A DNA stretch of 37,419 nucleotides from Bdellovibrionales bacterium (GTDB lineage: Bacteria > Bdellovibrionota > UBA2428), in contig JAFEAR010000128.1 of NCBI GenBank assembly GCA_018266335.1, forward strand, positions 1 through 37,419, given 5' to 3'. The notes beneath the pieces are model-generated. The model saw only the letters and a list, made by a program, of their open reading frames with translations, did not search any database and had not been told where the DNA came from. Positions 8,136 through 16,405 of the stretch are shown here, one piece after another (within the stretch, counting starts at the first letter, position 1; each line of letters begins with the position of its first letter). Both the position numbers and the translations under genes were made by a program.

Positions 8136-8933
8136 CTAAAATTGTCCCGTTCCGGAGCCAGAGCCCTTCGCGGAGCTTAGGCCCGGGTAAGAGAGGCTAC
8201 TCAGGTAGAGGGCGCGTAGTTCCATTGGCTCCGTACGACCCGAGGTCATGCGGTTGGCGCGCAGCTGTGAACGCACAAAGTTGAAAAGTTGCAACAGCAG
8301 GGCCTTTTGCTCCTCGATTTGGGGGCGAGTGAAGTAGTCCATCACGAGCGCGTCGCCATTGATGCGCCTCCACGCCTCGGCGTCTTTGTCCGACATCTTC
8401 GCCGGATCGCCCTTGGTCTCGCGCAAGCGCCCGTAAATCTCCGTAATGCGCGCGTTGTAGTTTGCATCCTGCACCAGATACAAACTTTCGGCGTCGGGAT
8501 AGTTCAAACGCAAACGCCCATCGATGTCCTCCACAACAGCTTCGAGCTGTTTGAGGTCCTGAATTTTTTTTCGCACCGTCGGCAGATGCTCGGGCGAGAA
8601 GTGCACTGCAAGTTCGGCGAAGGTGAGCGGCTGCTTCAGGCGATTGAACAAATGAAATCCGATCGTGTCCGCACAGAAAATGGATTGCACCGCAGGAGAG
8701 AGCGTGACGATCGAAGGCGCCTTGCTCACCGCTTGATCGATGAACACACTAGGATTCACCTGCAAAACTTTTGCGATGCGGAACAAATCATCGACCGTCA
8801 GCTGCGTGTGTCCGCGCAAAAGACGGCTCACCGTGGTTTGCGAACAACCCAGGCCCGATGCGAGGTCACCTTGACTGACATTTCGCCGCTCCATAGTTGC
8901 AGTAATTGCATCTAGTATGTGTTTCTGAATCAT
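8136..8933 (-). CDS. XRE-family transcriptional regulator
   Basis: The N-terminus carries a clear Cro/CI-type helix-turn-helix (about residues 5-60: NVSQGDLASGLGCSQTTVSR, then a LTVDDLFRIAKVL turn). The C-terminal 190 residues hold a second winged-helix-like segment (FHLFNRLKQPLTFAELAVHF) and a helical region of unknown function. The frame runs to a TTG at 8972, but ATG 8933 directly before MIQKHILDAI is the natural start of the HTH domain; neither has a strong ribosome-binding site. It heads the MFS-redoxin-lipoprotein-OMP operon and is divergent from the structured leader at 9.04-9.28 kb. It probably senses a cytoplasmic ligand and controls this operon (inference). Confidence 0.8.
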   Translation of the reverse strand: MIQKHILDAITATMERRNVSQGDLASGLGCSQTTVSRLLRGHTQLTVDDLFRIAKVLQVNPSVFIDQAVSKAPSIVTLSPAVQSIFCADTIGFHLFNRLKQPLTFAELAVHFSPEHLPTVRKKIQDLKQLEAVVEDIDGRLRLNYPDAESLYLVQDANYNARITEIYGRLRETKGDPAKMSDKDAEAWRRINGDALVMDYFTRPQIEEQKALLLQLFNFVRSQLRANRMTSGRTEPMELRALYLSSLSYPGLSSAKGSGSGTGQF

Positions 8934-9042
8934 ATATTCATGCAAATACCGCAAAAACGGATTGTTTTTCAAGTTTAATTACAATTTTTGTTGTCAGTTA
9001 TCCTTTGAGCGCATACTCCTAAGTTCATCAAGGTTGGTTACC

Positions 9043-9132
9043 AAACTTCCTCCACAAGGAGGAAAGTTTTTACCCCCGCCGGGTCAACTTATATCCCTTT
9101 CCATCCCATCCCCCCGGCGGGGGAACTTTTTT
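9043..9132 (+). promoter_or_regulatory. Tandem hairpins with T runs in the hydrolase leader
   Basis: Hairpin A pairs 9043-9053 (AAACTTCCTCC) with 9058-9069 over a four-base loop with one bulged A, and runs into T 9067-9071. Hairpin B is a perfect 11-bp inverted repeat, CCCCCGCCGGG (9073-9083) against 9113-9123. It can refold locally as CCCCC-CGGC-GGGGG (9110-9123), and T 9127-9132 follows. AAAGTT of hairpin A can also pair with AACTTT after hairpin B, so alternative folds exist. This is attenuator-like, upstream of a 31-codon ORF and the hydrolase gene. Confidence 0.5.
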
Positions 9133-9160
9133 CAGAATTGCTCCATGGAGGGAGCGTCAT

Positions 9161-9256
9161 ATGAAAGTCCTTGAAAAAACCATCAAAACAGACCATTTAA
9201 AGAGTATGACCATTCGCAATGCTTCGAACGATGGCAACGGCCACGGCGACATGTAA
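9161..9256 (+). CDS. 31-codon leader ORF / possible small peptide
   Basis: ATG 9161 is preceded by a strong ribosome-binding site (GGAGGGAG at 9147-9154, six bases before the ATG). The ORF encodes 31 residues, beginning MKVLEKTIKTDHLKSM and ending NDGNGHGDM: basic at the N-terminus, Gly/Asn/Asp-rich at the end, and without a signal peptide. Its Shine-Dalgarno sequence lies in a small hairpin (GCTCC 9140-9144 with GGAGC 9151-9155), and its stop codon lies in the loop of another hairpin. The hydrolase gene starts 64 bases further on. It may be a regulatory leader peptide or a real small protein. No known family is recognised, and translation is inferred only. Confidence 0.45.
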   Translation: MKVLEKTIKTDHLKSMTIRNASNDGNGHGDM

Positions 9257-9282
9257 GTCGCCCTGAGAGCGCTTTAGCTCTC
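9245..9282 (+). promoter_or_regulatory. Twin 6-bp hairpins at the end of the leader ORF
   Basis: GGCGAC-ATGTAA-GTCGCC (9245-9262) is followed two bases later by GAGAGC-GCTTTA-GCTCTC (9265-9282). Each has a perfect six-base-pair stem and a six-base loop. The first loop is exactly the last codon and stop of the 31-codon ORF, so ribosomes ending there would melt it. No T run follows, so a role in translation control or mRNA processing of the hydrolase message is more likely than termination. Confidence 0.45.
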
Positions 9283-9320
9283 GTTCGACTCCCTCTGGCC
9301 CTCACTCTTTAGGTGTTTTC

Positions 9321-10457
9321 GTGAAAAATTTTGTTCGCTTCGTCTCCCCCCTACTCCTTGCCTGCCTCACTTTTGACGCACATGCCCATACGAAATGGCC
9401 GGCCGATTGGATTTCCCACCTCACACCCCTCACCGACACTCGCACGGGCGGGAAAAAAGACGACGACTGCAACTTGGAGATTATTGAACTGAGCGATACG
9501 AGCGGTCAGCACATTGCGGGCAGCATTCTACTCATCCCCGGCCTTTACCAAAACGCCATGGCTTACGACATGGTCCCCTCTGAAGGCACCTCGTACGCTC
9601 GATGGCTACGCGACACCAAGCATCTGCGCGTTTTCATACTTAACCACCGCGGTCTGGGCGAGTCTTGCTATCCCCACAAATCCAATTTGGACGATCTCGC
9701 CATCGACGACCTACCCACGGCGCTCACGTTCGTCTCTAAGCTCGTGGGCGAGCCCATCTTCGCTATGGGCCACTCCCAGGGCTCGATGGTGCTAGAAGCC
9801 GCCCTGGCGGGCCTCACCCGTTGCGGCACCAAGAATCAAAACTGCTTTAACCAAGACGTGGCTGCCCAACGCCAAAAGATGATTCGCGCAGCCGCCTTTA
9901 TGGCCGGCAATCCCACGATTCGCCTGAAGAACGACAATGATCGGGTGCACCGCCTGGTTAATTTGGACATCACCCTTAAGATTCCCCCACTTTCTTTCAT
10001 CCTCGATCGACTGCCCGCTTCGTGGCTCACCAAATATATTTTGCCCTCGTGGGGACCACTGCCTTCGGACGAGAGCAATCTGTGGACGATTTTCTATAAA
10101 AAAGAAAACGTGACGAAAGCTGCCCGCAAAGCTTTTTACGACGAAACGCTCGACGCCACGACACGCGCCATTTTGTTGCAATTCGCGAATGGAGCTCGGC
10201 ACGATGGCCTCGAAGCCATGGGCGGAGAGAAGTGGGCCGATCAAGCCAGCACCGTGCGCGTACCCTCCGTCGTGGCAGCATTTGGTGATGACGTCATTAT
10301 GAACCCGGACTTCCTCGAGGCCGATGTTTTTGATCGCCTAGGCTCCTACCGCAAGCAATTTTTCTTCTATAAGGGACTTGGGCACGAGGACTTTATGATG
10401 TCTTCCAATCTCCACAGCGAAACGAGTGCCCTCATCAACTGGATGCTTCGCTACTAA
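9321..10457 (+). CDS. Secreted alpha/beta hydrolase (lipase/esterase-like)
   Basis: This 378-residue protein has a signal peptide cut near DAHA/HTKW. The alpha/beta-hydrolase features are the oxyanion-side LLIPGLYQN, the nucleophile elbow GHSQG with Ser152, a likely acid in FGDD (Asp323 or Asp324) and the catalytic His355 in GLGHEDF. The family resembles eukaryotic-type acid/triglyceride lipases and cholesteryl-ester hydrolases. It should act on an ester in the periplasm or outside the cell; the substrate is unknown. The start is GTG 9321 with AGG seven bases before it. The gene stands alone on the plus strand behind a structured leader, divergent from the XRE operon. Confidence 0.9.
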   Translation: MKNFVRFVSPLLLACLTFDAHAHTKWPADWISHLTPLTDTRTGGKKDDDCNLEIIELSDTSGQHIAGSILLIPGLYQNAMAYDMVPSEGTSYARWLRDTKHLRVFILNHRGLGESCYPHKSNLDDLAIDDLPTALTFVSKLVGEPIFAMGHSQGSMVLEAALAGLTRCGTKNQNCFNQDVAAQRQKMIRAAAFMAGNPTIRLKNDNDRVHRLVNLDITLKIPPLSFILDRLPASWLTKYILPSWGPLPSDESNLWTIFYKKENVTKAARKAFYDETLDATTRAILLQFANGARHDGLEAMGGEKWADQASTVRVPSVVAAFGDDVIMNPDFLEADVFDRLGSYRKQFFFYKGLGHEDFMMSSNLHSETSALINWMLRY

Positions 10458-10520
10458 ATTCGCCCAGAATTTCCGCCCAAGGGGGTCCGAGCCCCATTTT
10501 TCTTGCATTGTCTTTACAAG

Positions 10521-10538
10521 CGTTAACAATCGTTAACA
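10521..10538 (+). promoter_or_regulatory. Tandem CGTTAACA sites upstream of the metallopeptidase
   Basis: CGTTAACA occurs at 10521-10528 and again at 10531-10538, exactly ten bases apart and so on the same face of the helix. Each contains the palindrome GTTAAC. An eight-T run follows at 10547-10554. The position, about 85-100 bases before the metallopeptidase start, suits an operator or activator site. No clear -10/-35 pair could be fixed. Confidence 0.3.
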
Positions 10539-10622
10539 TTTTCGCGTTTTTTTTATTCCCCGGAGGTGAAATCTCCAGAAGCTTGAGTATTCTGAATTCA
10601 AGAAACAAGGGGGATGGAAAGA

Positions 10623-11543
10623 ATGAAATCACAACTTTTAATTAAGACCGCGGCTCTGGCAGGTGTTCTGTCGCTATCGGCAGCCACCCAAGCGCACGAA
10701 CTCTGCAAGGGCTTCGCCCCGCAGAACAATCGTCAGATTCCGATCAAACCGGCTAATCTGTTTGCAAACCAAATGACCGAAGCGACCTTTAACAAAATTC
10801 TGGACCGTGTATCGGCAACCTACACGCCCGTGATCACGGCCATGAACGCTAAGTTCCGCATCGATCGCCGCTGGACCGACAACACGGCGAACGCTTACGC
10901 TACCCGCTCGGGCAACACCTACGTCATTACGATGTTCGGTGGATTGGCTCGTCACCCCCTCATGACGGAAGACGGCTTCATGCTTGTCGCTTGTCACGAG
11001 ACGGGTCACCATATTGGCGGTGCACCTAAGAAAGGCGGCTCGTGGGCTTCGAACGAAGGTCAGGCCGACTACTTCGGCAACCTTCAGTGCATGAAGAACA
11101 TCCTGGGCGCAGATGACAACATCTCGCTCATGAAGGCGCAAAACGTAGACGCACAAGTCGTCTCTGAGTGCGCAAAAATGCACGAAACGGCTGAAGACCA
11201 AGCTCTCTGCCAACGAATCTCCTTGGCTGGCCACGTACTGGGCGACGTGCTTGCAGATCTCGGCGGCTCGAAAGCTACTTCTTTCGGCACCCCCGACAAA
11301 TCCCGCGTCACGGAAACCGACGACAACCACCCGGAAGCTCAGTGCCGCTTGGACACCTACTACAACGCAGCTCTCTGCAACGTAAGCTCCACGGCTAAAC
11401 TTTCCGATAACGATGCCGACGTTGGCACCTGCTCGTTGAAGGCTGGTTTCTCACTCGGCACTCGCCCCCTCTGCTGGTTTGCTCCCGACAGCAACGCAGC
11501 TCCGGCAGCACCCCTCTCCAACTTGGCTGAGATCCACTACTAG
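10623..11543 (+). CDS. Secreted HExxH zinc metallopeptidase (M48-like)
   Basis: The protein has 306 residues with a signal peptide (MKSQLLIKTA, cut at ATQA/HELC). The zinc site is H125-E126-T-G-H129, and the third ligand is probably E145 in NEGQAD, as in the M48/gluzincin pattern. At least ten cysteines in the mature part suggest disulfides and an extracytoplasmic place of action. It probably degrades proteins in the periplasm or outside, perhaps in prey (inference). ATG 10623 is chosen over ATG 10614 because the GGGGG at 10609-10613 touches the latter but lies nine bases before the former. The upstream region has two CGTTAACA sites, and a very strong terminator follows directly, so it is probably monocistronic. 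Confidence 0.85.
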   Translation: MKSQLLIKTAALAGVLSLSAATQAHELCKGFAPQNNRQIPIKPANLFANQMTEATFNKILDRVSATYTPVITAMNAKFRIDRRWTDNTANAYATRSGNTYVITMFGGLARHPLMTEDGFMLVACHETGHHIGGAPKKGGSWASNEGQADYFGNLQCMKNILGADDNISLMKAQNVDAQVVSECAKMHETAEDQALCQRISLAGHVLGDVLADLGGSKATSFGTPDKSRVTETDDNHPEAQCRLDTYYNAALCNVSSTAKLSDNDADVGTCSLKAGFSLGTRPLCWFAPDSNAAPAAPLSNLAEIHY

Positions 11544-11569
11544 AACGTAGTCGCGAACTTGTCCGATAG

Positions 11570-11608
11570 ACCTCCGAGGCCCTATAAAGGCCTCGGAGGT
11601 TTTTTTTT
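11570..11608 (+). terminator. Strong rho-independent terminator
   Basis: A perfect 12-bp stem, ACCTCCGAGGCC (11570-11581) with GGCCTCGGAGGT (11589-11600), encloses a seven-base loop and is followed by T 11601-11608. It ends the metallopeptidase transcript 27 bases after the stop. The GGAGG in its 3' arm is also the only ribosome-binding site available to the next gene. Confidence 0.95.
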
Positions 11609-12785
11609 GCGATCTTTGTTTCCGGCCAATGATGCCATCTATCTAAACTCCGGCAGTCACTCTTTATCGCCCTCCTGCGCGCTCGAGGCCGTGCAGCGCT
11701 ACCGGGACCACTACGAACAAAATCCTTCCGCCGCTCTCTTCGATGCCTCCAAAGAGATTTGGTCCGTGCATGAAGCCCTGGCGCAATTTCTGCACGCTCA
11801 ACCCGAAGACGTTTTTTTGCGCGCCAATGTCACCTATCCACTGAATCACTTTATTTTATCCGCACCACTGAGCGCCCAGCGCAACGAAATTCTGGCGAGC
11901 GACTTGGAATACGGTGCCGTGCTCAACATTTGCCGACATCGCGTAGAAGAACGTAAGGATGCCTCCTTGCGTACCTTTGCCCTTCCAAGCACTCACCGTG
12001 AGTATGCCGGACTTACCGCCACGAAGCTCGCGGGTCTCGTATTGGAACAAGTGACCTCACGCACCGGGCTCGTAGTCCTAAGCCACATTGCTACAGCCAC
12101 GGGGCTAGTGCTGCCCATTGCTGACATTGCCCGCGAATTACGCCGCCGCGACGTGCTCTTTATTGTCGACGGCGCACACGCTCCCGGAGCTTTGGCGCTG
12201 AACTTCGAACGTTTGCAGGATGTGGATTTTTACGTAGGGAATTTGCACAAATGGGTGATGGGCCCGAAGGGCACGGCCTTCGGTTGGGTTGCGCCCCAGC
12301 GGCAAAAACTTTTACCGCCCCCCCATGCCGGATGGACAACCTTTGAACTCACACCGCCCTTTACGGACTTCGGAGGTCAAAGCACATTTTCGCGGCAGTA
12401 TCTCATGCCAGGATGTCACGACTTTGCCCCTTTCTACGCCCTCCGCGAAACTTTCGATTTTTGGCGCGAACAGGGCGCAGAAAAAATTCGCGCCCGCCTC
12501 TACGCGCTGCAGAGCTACACCGAGCAATCGGTAGCCAAACACTTGGGATGGCCGCTGGCATCGCCTCCGGCCGGTCCGCTACGGGGCCCCCTGCTGTCGT
12601 TTGAATTGCCCGAGCACTTGGCGAAGCGCGAAGGCTTCAGCATTATTCGCGAGCTGTGGCAGGATCACCGTGTCCAGATTTTGATTGCAAATTTGAAGGG
12701 GCGAGGCGTGCTGCGCCTTTCGCCCCACATCTACAACACGGAAGAGCAAATCGACCGTGCCCTGAGCATCATCGCCAAGCTATGA
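11607..12785 (+). CDS. Class V aminotransferase (cysteine desulfurase/CefD-like fold)
   Basis: This PLP enzyme of fold type I contains the cofactor lysine K215 in GNLHKWVMGPKG, the pyridine-nitrogen aspartate D188 in VDGAHAPG, and the start motif IYLNSGSHS. It resembles isopenicillin-N-epimerase-like and cysteine-desulfurase-like proteins; the reaction is not known. The frame is open back to a TTG at 11559, but that would put the start before a terminator. TTG 11607 stands seven bases after GGAGG and gives 392 residues with a normal family N-terminus; TTG 11616 is another option. The start codon therefore lies inside the terminator's T run. The next gene is convergent, with no partner nearby. 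Confidence 0.85.
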   Translation: MRSLFPANDAIYLNSGSHSLSPSCALEAVQRYRDHYEQNPSAALFDASKEIWSVHEALAQFLHAQPEDVFLRANVTYPLNHFILSAPLSAQRNEILASDLEYGAVLNICRHRVEERKDASLRTFALPSTHREYAGLTATKLAGLVLEQVTSRTGLVVLSHIATATGLVLPIADIARELRRRDVLFIVDGAHAPGALALNFERLQDVDFYVGNLHKWVMGPKGTAFGWVAPQRQKLLPPPHAGWTTFELTPPFTDFGGQSTFSRQYLMPGCHDFAPFYALRETFDFWREQGAEKIRARLYALQSYTEQSVAKHLGWPLASPPAGPLRGPLLSFELPEHLAKREGFSIIRELWQDHRVQILIANLKGRGVLRLSPHIYNTEEQIDRALSIIAKL

Positions 12786-12817
12786 GACACGAGCCGTCGC
12801 TCGTTTATCCATTGGCC

Positions 12818-14404
12818 CTACTCGTTATCGGTGCCAGTCATGCCACCTTCGGCACGCGCTAGCCGGCGCTTATCTAGGTTGTATTTTTCAACCTTCATGA
12901 TCAAACCTGCACGGCTAATACCAAGCTCTTTGGCCAGACGGCTCTTGTTCCAGCCCGTACGGCGCAGACCCTCGCGAATCATGTCGCGCTCGAGCTCTTC
13001 AAGCGCATCCTTGAGTTTACCGGAGAGGCGTGAGCCCTGAACTTTTGGTTTATCGGCCGCATCGCGGATGCGCGGCGAAAGCAGTTCGGGAGTGACCTTG
13101 GATTCGGTGCCCGCCAAAACCGTTACGCGCTCCATTTCGTTTTCGAGCTCCCGAATGTTACCGGGCCAAGAGTATTCGTACATGATTTCAATGGTGCGTT
13201 TGGTGAGCATTCGCGGCTCGATATTTTTTTCCTTAGCGGATTTCGCCAGGAAGCTTTCGCAAAGCATGATGAGATCTTCCTTGCGATCGCGCAGCGGTGG
13301 AACGGCAATGTTAATGACGTTCAACCGGAAGTAAAGATCTTGGCGGAAGGTGCCCTCCTCGACCATGGCTTTCAAATCACGGTTCGTGGCGGCAATGATG
13401 CGCGCCTTGGTCTTACGGGCTTCGGTGCCGCCTACGGGCGTAAAGCTACCGTCCTGGAGAACACGTAGCAGTTTAACCTGCATGGCGGGCGAGATGTCGC
13501 CGATTTCGTCCATGAACAAGGTGCCGCCATCGGCCTGCTCGAAGTAACCCTTACGATCGCGAATGGCGCCGGTAAACGAGCCCTTCACGTGACCAAACAA
13601 TTCACTTTCTAACAAGTTATCGTTGAAGGCCGCACAGTTGATGGGAACGAAGACTTTATCCTTGCGCGGCGAACCGAAGTGAATCGCCTTCGCGATGAGT
13701 TCCTTACCCGTACCGTTTTCACCCTGCACCAGCACGGCGCTTTCGGAGCCTTTGATTTTATCGAGCAAACCGTACAGGTCCTGCATAGGCTTAGATTTAC
13801 CGATCATCAGGCCGTAACGAACCTTATCGCCCAACTGCGAGTTCAATTCCTGAATGCGAGTTTCTCGCGAGGAAATTTCTTTAGTGAGGGTAACGACCTC
13901 CTGGCCCACCAAATCAGTGAGTTCACGGAAGTACTGCATTTCAGCGGGCTGAATGTACTTAATCGCTTTGAATGCTTTTTCGGCATCGCCCGCGGAAAGG
14001 CCCAAGCTCGCCACCTGACTCATAAAAGCAGGAAGCATTTTGGCGTCGGCATCCTTTTTGAAACAAAGAGCAACTACGGCTCCCATGTACTCACCATCGA
14101 CCACAATGGGAAATCCCACCCCATGCAAGCCGGGAAGAAACTCGAATTCATGCTGGCGGGACTCACTCTTAGAGAGATGAGCGTTTACTTTTTCTACGGT
14201 CTGCGCCATGAACTCATAGCCCGCGTCGTTGTTCATGCAGTTGGCGAGGAGAGTGTTGGACCAAAGTTTTTTCTGCCCTCGCTCGAAGTTGCGCATACGA
14301 CCCTGCTCATCCACGAAGAGAACGTCAACGTTGAACCAGTTGCCAACGACTTCACGAATCCGGCGGACAACGTGAATATGTTCAAACTCTTCCCACTTGA
14401 TCAT
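12818..14404 (-). CDS. PocR-domain sigma-54-dependent regulator
   Basis: This 528-residue enhancer-binding protein has three parts. Residues 1-155 form a PocR-like sensory domain (PF10114 type; conserved Cys and the GVGFPIVVDGEYMG core). A linker helix leads to the AAA+ domain (about 200-435), with Walker A GENGTGKE at 228-235, a sigma-54 contact loop GSFTGA at 275-280 (Ser in place of the usual Ala) and Walker B LFMDEIGD. A Fis-type HTH is at about 475-515 (NKSRLAKELGISRAGL). It should activate sigma-54 promoters in response to a small ligand or redox signal. ATG 14404 has AGGAG ten bases upstream. It lies 81 bases downstream of the histidine kinase gene on the same strand but has no receiver domain, so a phosphorelay between them is not evident. 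Confidence 0.9.
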   Translation of the reverse strand: MIKWEEFEHIHVVRRIREVVGNWFNVDVLFVDEQGRMRNFERGQKKLWSNTLLANCMNNDAGYEFMAQTVEKVNAHLSKSESRQHEFEFLPGLHGVGFPIVVDGEYMGAVVALCFKKDADAKMLPAFMSQVASLGLSAGDAEKAFKAIKYIQPAEMQYFRELTDLVGQEVVTLTKEISSRETRIQELNSQLGDKVRYGLMIGKSKPMQDLYGLLDKIKGSESAVLVQGENGTGKELIAKAIHFGSPRKDKVFVPINCAAFNDNLLESELFGHVKGSFTGAIRDRKGYFEQADGGTLFMDEIGDISPAMQVKLLRVLQDGSFTPVGGTEARKTKARIIAATNRDLKAMVEEGTFRQDLYFRLNVINIAVPPLRDRKEDLIMLCESFLAKSAKEKNIEPRMLTKRTIEIMYEYSWPGNIRELENEMERVTVLAGTESKVTPELLSPRIRDAADKPKVQGSRLSGKLKDALEELERDMIREGLRRTGWNKSRLAKELGISRAGLIMKVEKYNLDKRRLARAEGGMTGTDNE

Positions 14405-14485
14405 AATTGATTCACTCCTGTCCTACTTTTCGGCAGGCTGTGGAAAAAGTTTACAGTGAACCGTCAATAAATCAGGCAAAAGCTT

Positions 14486-15805
14486 CTAGGCCGCTTGCTG
14501 GCCACTGCCAGCCTCTAAAAGCTTCAAACTAAATTCAAATCGGGTACCCAAAACACGACCCGCAGGATCGCGCAGCGTATCGAATGCCAACTGGCCTTGG
14601 TGCCGCTGAGCAATCATCGAAGCAATGTACAAGCCAAGACCCGTGCCCGATCCTGAAGGCTTGGTGGTGAAAAAGGCCCGGAAGACATCCGCGCGCATAT
14701 CGTCGCTAATACCTGGTCCCGTGTCTTCTACCCATAGAACAACGCGCCCTTCGCGCGATTCAAAGCCGACGGAAACCTTGCGGCGATCAGCCTCGAGACA
14801 AGCATCTCGAGCATTCGAGAGTAAATTCACCAGCACCTGACTCATTTGCACCAGATTTCCGTACACGAAACAGTCTTTCTCAGGAAGCTCCACATTTAAA
14901 TCAACTCCGGCCGCACGTACGTTATGGCGCATGAGGGCCAGTGTATCGCGCAACACATCCTTCACGGAGACCGTGGTCATTTCTTCCGTGGGCTTACCCC
15001 GGGCAAAGGCGCGCATGACTTTGGTAATTTCAATGATGCGGTCCACGTTAAACTTGATGCGCTCATTCGCGCTACGCACCACGTCCACCGGGAGATCCGT
15101 GGGGTGATCTTCAATCTCGCCCTTAATTTGGTACGAGTAGCCGTTGATGGAAGTCAGGGGCGTGTGAATTTCATGCGCCAGACTGGCGGCAATTTCACCC
15201 AATGCTTGCAGGCGCGCCGCATGAATACGCTGACTATCGAAGCTCTTTTTAGCGCCAAGGCCTTCCACTAGCGAACGCATACGCTTCGAAAAGAAGCGCA
15301 ACGTAACTAAAAACGCCCCTATAAAAAATAGATTCAGACCCATACCTAAACTTAGGGCTGCTCGAATCTGATCGCGGAATCCTTCGAGGGACCCCATCCA
15401 AATGGCCGTGCTCGCCCACCCCAGAGCACAAAAGGCGAGTGTGCCGCCCGCGCGGCCCCAACGATACGCCGTTAGGGAAAGGGTCGCGATCAAAAAGAAG
15501 ACGGGCGCCATAGGGAAAAATGGCATGTCGAAGTTATTAAAAGAAGCATGAAAGTAAAGCTGCAATCCGGCTAGCGAACTCAGGGGAAGCAGCTTCTGCA
15601 AACGCGGACGAGAGAGAGACAAAAAAGACGAGCCGTGAATAAGAATCCAGCCCAACCAAAAAGGAGGTTCTAAGAATATAGGACCTAAACCAAAGTGCGC
15701 CCAAATCGACCCCGCCGCCAGAAACAGCATGGCGGTGCCGAGCACAACACCCTCCGTACGAAATTCAATAACTCGACCAATCTCGGCCCGGCTTAAGTCT
15801 TTCAC
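14486..15805 (-). CDS. Membrane sensor histidine kinase
   Basis: This 439-residue kinase has five to six transmembrane segments in residues 20-172, without a large periplasmic domain, then a short linker. The dimerisation/phosphoacceptor helix carries H211 in the H-box LAHEIHTPLTSI. The N box (NLLSNARDA), G1 (EDTGPGI) and G2 (GSGTGLGL) of the ATP-binding domain are complete. The seven-codon run to the end carries no receiver. GTG 15805 has no clear ribosome-binding site. An in-frame GTG at 15745, just before the first membrane segment and five bases after GGAGG, may be the true start. The gene lies directly upstream of the PocR sigma-54 regulator. The signal is unknown; a membrane-embedded sensor is likely. 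Confidence 0.9.
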   Translation of the reverse strand: MKDLSRAEIGRVIEFRTEGVVLGTAMLFLAAGSIWAHFGLGPIFLEPPFWLGWILIHGSSFLSLSRPRLQKLLPLSSLAGLQLYFHASFNNFDMPFFPMAPVFFLIATLSLTAYRWGRAGGTLAFCALGWASTAIWMGSLEGFRDQIRAALSLGMGLNLFFIGAFLVTLRFFSKRMRSLVEGLGAKKSFDSQRIHAARLQALGEIAASLAHEIHTPLTSINGYSYQIKGEIEDHPTDLPVDVVRSANERIKFNVDRIIEITKVMRAFARGKPTEEMTTVSVKDVLRDTLALMRHNVRAAGVDLNVELPEKDCFVYGNLVQMSQVLVNLLSNARDACLEADRRKVSVGFESREGRVVLWVEDTGPGISDDMRADVFRAFFTTKPSGSGTGLGLYIASMIAQRHQGQLAFDTLRDPAGRVLGTRFEFSLKLLEAGSGQQAA

Positions 15806-15853
15806 CGGAGTTTTTATCGGCCCTTAACCAAAAAAACATTAAGCCCTCAGGAT

Positions 15854-16405
15854 TTGGGCACGAATCGCCGAAACAAGGGGCATGTCGAAGAGATTCAGGT
15901 CACGCTATTCGCCATTATTTTGACGCTCTTCGGGGCGATTCTAAACCATGTACCGACTACGAACCTGCGTACGCCGGCAAGCTTAACTGACCCTACCGAC
16001 TGCAGCGTTCCCATCGCGAAAATGATGGATACGTACGATAACAAAGATGTTCCGGTGTACCACATTAAAGCAAGCCCCGTAAATCTTAGCGAAATGTTCG
16101 GCATGCAAAAGGAGCAAGTCATCCTAGGCATCATGGATCCCCATCACTACTACTTGATCGTGGGTAAAGATCGTCTCGAAGCGAATCCGATGAGCTTTCC
16201 TTCGCTCCAGCACTACGACAATGGCGCCTACGCTCGGAATGGACTGCTACTGCGGATCCGCGACATTTCTCCGGCAACGATGAACAAAATTCGTCAGGAA
16301 CTTATGTCCTCCACCAACACGGCCGCCCTTTCGTGCGTGAACGGAGCCTGCCGGGTGCTGAAGGGCGCCGGTAGACTACGATATTTTCGCGGTGAATTTG
16401 GATAA
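15854..16405 (+). CDS. Exported or membrane-anchored hypothetical protein, probably frameshifted
   Basis: The main frame gives up to 183 residues from a TTG at 15854, with one hydrophobic N-terminal segment (VTLFAIILTLFGAIL). The rest contains a His-rich patch (MDPHHYYLIV) and the pair SCVNGAC. The His-before-Cys order is seen in permuted papain-like folds, but this is only a guess. The start is doubtful: a better-looking N-terminus (MSKRFRSRYS, ATG 15882) is in another frame and would shift into this one near 15905. At the 3' end the frame runs out in GRLRYFRGEFG, while the neighbouring frame continues naturally. So this may be one gene with one or two frameshifts. The function is unknown. 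Confidence 0.5.
   Translation: MGTNRRNKGHVEEIQVTLFAIILTLFGAILNHVPTTNLRTPASLTDPTDCSVPIAKMMDTYDNKDVPVYHIKASPVNLSEMFGMQKEQVILGIMDPHHYYLIVGKDRLEANPMSFPSLQHYDNGAYARNGLLLRIRDISPATMNKIRQELMSSTNTAALSCVNGACRVLKGAGRLRYFRGEFG

Noticed and set aside
12818..15805. Classical two-component pair (histidine kinase plus response regulator)
   Set aside because: The regulator has a PocR domain and no receiver domain with a phospho-accepting Asp, so the adjacency alone does not show a phosphorelay.
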